A stretch of 9,067 nt of DNA, taken from Chlorobiota bacterium (GTDB lineage: Bacteria; Bacteroidota; Bacteroidia; Bacteroidales; JAADGE01). Positions 6,192 to 9,067 of this stretch are shown piece after piece. The notes below the pieces were generated by a model. It was not told where the DNA came from. It was given only the letters and a program-made list of their open reading frames with translations, and ran no database searches. The position numbers were made by a program, and so were the translations under genes. The stretch spans positions 1-9,067 of the forward strand of contig JAUVIG010000130.1 in assembly GCA_030592825.1 (NCBI GenBank), in the 5' to 3' direction. Each line of letters begins with the position of its first letter. Positions within the stretch are counted from its first letter, which is position 1.

Positions 6192-6946
6192 TGAAATCAT
6201 ATATAAAACTTCCCAAACTAAAAGAACTTCCGGACAGCAGTATTGCAAAACGCAAATTATCAGATAGTGTATGGAAAGATTATATCTTCTTCATAATTCT
6301 AAAATATTACAAGGAAGTTAATGATAATGATATAATTGCAATAATTCAAGATGAAAACACAAAATTACGTTCGGAAATAGAAAAAAAATTAAAAGAACAT
6401 ATTGCAAATTGGTATAAAAGAATTAAAAGAACTGATAAAAGAACTGACAGTTGGGGATTTATTTTAAATTTAGAGCCAAGTTCCGAATGCTCTTATACCG
6501 GATTTGATGATTTGAAATTTCAACACAGCGATTGGGCTAATAAATATTTTGTTTTTGAAGCTAAAAATCTTGGAAAAACAAAAAGCATGTCATTTTCAAA
6601 ATCTATAAAAGAATATATTTATATAAAAGAAAAAAACAGAGAAGACGGTGGTATGTATCGTTTTATGACCGGAAAATATGCTTGCGATATGAGTTTTGGA
6701 GGAATGCTTGGTTTCATCGTTGGAGAAACAAAAGAGAATGTTGTTAAAAGTCTGACAGAAGAAATTGAATTTATTTATGATAACAAAGAAATCGGAAAAT
6801 TAACAGACAAAAAAATCATTTCATATTCGATAGAAAATAATAAAAATACATTCGACAGCATCCACAATAGGATTAACAACAAAACCGGTCAGAATGAAAA
6901 ATTTACATTACACCATGTAATAATGGACTTCACAAGAAAAAGATAA
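6191..6946 (+). CDS. Putative PD-(D/E)XK restriction endonuclease-like partner of the methyltransferase
   Basis: A 251-residue soluble protein. ATG at 6191 is preferred over an in-frame TTG at 6188 because it forms a TGATG overlap with the methyltransferase stop, typical of translational coupling. The first ~85 residues are helical and charged. Then GFDDLKF (104-110) and YFVFEAKNLG (119-128) give an acidic residue (Asp106 or Asp107) followed by Glu123-x-Lys125 at the end of a hydrophobic strand, the PD-(D/E)XK nuclease layout. The second half has two glycine-rich conserved-looking stretches, GGMYRFMTGKYA (153-164) and GGMLGFIVGE (170-179), and a basic tail after HHVIMDF (241-247). I recall this combination from uncharacterised nuclease-like proteins but know no named family. 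The operon context suggests it cleaves DNA that the partner fails to methylate. Nuclease fold is moderately supported; the restriction role is inference. No terminator follows. Confidence 0.72.
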   Translation: MKSYIKLPKLKELPDSSIAKRKLSDSVWKDYIFFIILKYYKEVNDNDIIAIIQDENTKLRSEIEKKLKEHIANWYKRIKRTDKRTDSWGFILNLEPSSECSYTGFDDLKFQHSDWANKYFVFEAKNLGKTKSMSFSKSIKEYIYIKEKNREDGGMYRFMTGKYACDMSFGGMLGFIVGETKENVVKSLTEEIEFIYDNKEIGKLTDKKIISYSIENNKNTFDSIHNRINNKTGQNEKFTLHHVIMDFTRKR

Positions 6947-6951
6947 CAAAA

Positions 6952-8760
6952 TCAATCCTTCCTCTCCGAACGTTTCCTCTCATGCTCATCCAATAAAATC
7001 TTCCGTAACCTAATAGATTTAGGCGTAACTTCAATGTATTCATCCTTTTTGATATATTCCATGCATTGTTCTAATGAAAATTTAATTGCCGGAGCAATGG
7101 ATGATTTATCATCAGTACCGGAAGCTCTAACATTGCTTTGCTTTTTAGTCTTTGTGATATTAACCAAAATATCATCATCTCTGGTATTTTCTCCGATTAC
7201 TTGCCCTGCATAAACTTCTTCTCCCGGGTCAACAAAAAATCGTCCGCGATCTTGCAATTTATCAATAGCATAAGGAATTGACGTTCCGGTGTGCATCGTA
7301 ATCAATGAGCCTTTTTTGCGAGTTTCAATATTGCCTTTCCATGGTTCGTATGCTTTAAAACGATGTGCCGTTACAGCTTCTCCTTCGCTGACGGTAAGTA
7401 TTGAATTTGCCATTCCAATTAAACCCCTTGCCGGAATACTGAACTCCAAATGCATGCGATCATTTTTGTTCTCCATATTCACAATTTCACCTTTCCGTTT
7501 GGTCACAATTTCAATTACTTTTCCGGAAAAAATTTCAGGAACTTGTATTGTTAACAATTCTACCGGTTCATGTATTACCCCGTTTACTTTTTTTGTTAAA
7601 ACTTGCGGCTGTCCTAATTGAAATTCAAAACCTTCTCGACGCATAGTCTCAATTAATATTGATAAATGCAAAATACCTCTTCCGTAAACCAAAAATTTAT
7701 CTGCTGAATCAGTATCTTCAACACGCAAAGCCAAATTCTTTTCAATTTCCTTATACAATCGGTCTCTTAAATGCCTTGATGTTACATACTTTCCTTCTTT
7801 ACCGAAAAAAGGAGAAGTATTAATTGTGAACAACATACTCATGGTCGGTTCATCTACCTTGATGGTTTTTAAACCTTCCGGATTTTCAAAATCAGCAAAT
7901 GTATCTCCGATTTCAAAATTACTTGGTCCTAATACGGCACAAATCTCTCCGGCATATATTTTTTCTCTCTTTACTTTTTCTTTGCTTAAGCCTTCAAACC
8001 TGAATAATTCCTTGACTTCTGATTTTTGAGTACTTCCGTCTTTTTTTACTACCGAAATTTTTTGATTCATTTCGATTGAACCTCGCGATACCCTGCCTAC
8101 TGCAATTCTTCCGAGATAAGACGAATAATCCAAAGATGTAACTTGCATTTGTAATGTTCCTTCCTTCATTTCAGGTGCCGGAATATGGTCTAAAATAATA
8201 TCCAATAAATAACTGACATCTGTTGCGGGTTTTTTCCAATCATCCGACATCCATCCGTCTTTTGATGAACCGTAAACTACAGGGAAATCTAATTGATTTT
8301 CTGTTGCATTTAAGCTGAACATTAGATCAAATACATCTTCATAAACTTCTTCGGGAGTGCAATTAGGTTTATCAACTTTATTGATTATAACCACAGGTTT
8401 TAAACCCAATTCTATAGCTTTTTGTAAAACAAAACGTGTTTGCGGCATAGGACCTTCAAAAGCATCAACGAGAAGTAAAACTCCGTCAGCCATATTCAGT
8501 ACACGCTCTACTTCACCACCAAAATCAGAGTGGCCGGGAGTATCAATGATGTTTATTTTAACATCTTTATATCTTACGGAAACATTTTTTGAAAGTATTG
8601 TAATTCCTCTTTCACGTTCAAGATCATTGGAGTCAAGTATTAATTCTCCTACTTCCTGATTATCTCTGAACATATTTACTTGATGCAGTATTCTGTCAAC
8701 TAATGTAGTTTTACCGTGGTCAACGTGGGCAATTATGGCTATATTTCTTAATTCTTGCAT
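6952..8760 (-). CDS. typA: Ribosome-associated translational GTPase TypA/BipA
   Basis: A 602-residue translation-factor GTPase, close to the ~605 residues usual for TypA/BipA. It binds 70S ribosomes near the A site and is linked to ribosome assembly, cold and stress adaptation. All G motifs are intact: G1 AHVDHGKT (11-18), G2 RGITI (51-55), G3 DTPGH (73-77), G4 NKVD (127-130) and G5 SSK (165-167). His77 of DTPGH is the catalytic histidine of translational GTPases. The EF-G-like domains II, III and V and the BipA-specific C-terminal domain follow, with the basic tail KSIRLRKILLDEHERKR near 580-598. The N-terminal MQELRNIAIIAHVDHGKTT is the family start, so the ATG at 8760 is secure. It has its own consensus promoter and converges on the nuclease gene with 5 bases between stops. 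Conserved core gene, less AT-rich than the adjoining module. Confidence 0.97.
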   Translation of the reverse strand: MQELRNIAIIAHVDHGKTTLVDRILHQVNMFRDNQEVGELILDSNDLERERGITILSKNVSVRYKDVKINIIDTPGHSDFGGEVERVLNMADGVLLLVDAFEGPMPQTRFVLQKAIELGLKPVVIINKVDKPNCTPEEVYEDVFDLMFSLNATENQLDFPVVYGSSKDGWMSDDWKKPATDVSYLLDIILDHIPAPEMKEGTLQMQVTSLDYSSYLGRIAVGRVSRGSIEMNQKISVVKKDGSTQKSEVKELFRFEGLSKEKVKREKIYAGEICAVLGPSNFEIGDTFADFENPEGLKTIKVDEPTMSMLFTINTSPFFGKEGKYVTSRHLRDRLYKEIEKNLALRVEDTDSADKFLVYGRGILHLSILIETMRREGFEFQLGQPQVLTKKVNGVIHEPVELLTIQVPEIFSGKVIEIVTKRKGEIVNMENKNDRMHLEFSIPARGLIGMANSILTVSEGEAVTAHRFKAYEPWKGNIETRKKGSLITMHTGTSIPYAIDKLQDRGRFFVDPGEEVYAGQVIGENTRDDDILVNITKTKKQSNVRASGTDDKSSIAPAIKFSLEQCMEYIKKDEYIEVTPKSIRLRKILLDEHERKRSERKD

Positions 8761-8783
8761 TATATTCTTTTGTTAAAATTTTG

Positions 8784-8814
8784 CAAAAGTAAGATATGAT
8801 ATATAACATGCAAA
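8784..8814 (-). promoter_or_regulatory. Consensus Bacteroidota promoter for typA
   Basis: On the minus strand, TTTG (8814-8811) is followed after 19 bases by TACTTTTG (8791-8784), an exact TTTG-N19-TAnnTTTG match. Predicted transcription starts near 8777-8780, giving a leader of about 17-20 bases before the ATG at 8760. Confidence 0.75.
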
Positions 8815-8896
8815 TTAAAAAGCGAAGTTTATTAAGTTTGGGTAAGGAACTGTTAAGAAATAACTTTTACAATTTGATTTGTCATTGTCTTTTGTG

Positions 8897-8917
8897 AATC
8901 CTGAAAACATCAAGATT
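8897..8917 (-). other. Small hairpin at the 3' end of the right-edge gene
   Basis: Arms AATCCTGA (8897-8904) and TCAAGATT (8910-8917) can form an 8-bp stem with a 5-base loop; read as minus-strand RNA, one pair is G-U. It abuts the stop codon of the right-edge minus-strand gene. No T-tract follows on either strand, so it is not a standard intrinsic terminator, though it might stabilise an mRNA end. The rest of 8761-8916 holds only the typA promoter. Confidence 0.3.
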
Positions 8918-9067
8918 TACTTCATTGTCAATTCATTATTTATCATCCTGTAATTGTATTGCTGAATAAATGCCTTTATCAAATTTGTCATATCAGACTG
9001 TATATCAAGAGTTTTGCCGGTAAGGTTTTTTGTCAATAAAGGGTCGTTTATATAATCATAAACAGCA
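8917..9067 (-). CDS. C-terminal fragment of a likely LTA synthase/sulfatase-family membrane transferase (partial)
   Basis: An open frame enters from the right edge on the minus strand and ends at TAA (8919-8917), giving 49 visible residues that begin AVYDYINDPLLTKNL and end NYRMINNELTMK. The pattern of an NDPLL segment, then a short linker, then a helix with IKAFIQQYNYRMINN resembles the tail of Bacteroidota LTA-synthase-like proteins. In those proteins an N-terminal membrane domain is followed by an extracytoplasmic alkaline-phosphatase-superfamily domain acting on phosphoglycerol or similar groups. The catalytic domain is outside the window, so the assignment depends on recognising the tail alone. 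The gene runs in the same direction as typA, 156 bases upstream of it, but typA has its own promoter. The frame is supported by the lack of stops and protein-like composition. The function is tentative. Confidence 0.5.
   Translation of the reverse strand, partial: AVYDYINDPLLTKNLTGKTLDIQSDMTNLIKAFIQQYNYRMINNELTMK

Noticed and set aside
7289..7621. Plus-strand open frames inside typA (7289-7621, 7826-8029, 8357-8659).
   Set aside because: They lie antisense to a strongly conserved gene and their translations have no recognisable motif; they are by-products of typA codon usage.

Overview
The window looks like a chromosomal segment from a member of the Bacteroidota. The DNA is very AT-rich and Shine-Dalgarno sequences are essentially absent. 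Three genes are preceded by the promoter form typical of that phylum (TTTG or TTG, 19-21 bases, TAnnTTTG). The proteins read like Bacteroidota versions of their families. I cannot name a species. No tRNA, rRNA, CRISPR array, transposase or integrase was seen.

Layout from left to right. A short minus-strand gene (55-297) encodes a YkoF/MTH1187-type thiamine-binding-fold protein. Divergent from it is a plus-strand pair: an ECF-type sigma factor (434-907) and, 6 bases later, a four-helix membrane protein (914-1513) that may be its membrane partner. A strong intrinsic terminator (1545-1585) closes that unit. It is followed at once by a consensus promoter for a class-3-like aldehyde dehydrogenase (about 1624-3009). 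After a 155-base gap holding a hairpin and another consensus promoter comes a two-gene module: a 1008-residue N6-adenine DNA methyltransferase (3165-6191) and a 251-residue putative PD-(D/E)XK nuclease (6191-6946), joined by a TGATG stop/start overlap. Five bases beyond, convergent on the minus strand, lies the translational GTPase typA/bipA (6952-8760) with its own promoter. The right edge (8917-9067, minus) holds the last 49 codons of a larger gene whose tail resembles the LTA-synthase/sulfatase-type phosphoglycerol transferases of Bacteroidota.

The most interesting region is 3165-6946. The methyltransferase carries its own target-recognition region but no visible catalytic nuclease domain. 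The small downstream protein carries an E-x-K nuclease signature and a distinctive glycine-rich C-terminal half. Together they look like a compact restriction-modification or anti-phage module, in effect a type IIG enzyme with its nuclease supplied as a separate chain. The pair is noticeably more AT-rich than the aldehyde dehydrogenase and typA on either side and has no helicase or controller gene within the window. That fits horizontal acquisition between core genes, though no mobility gene or attachment site is visible. Whether the system is new cannot be decided without database searches.
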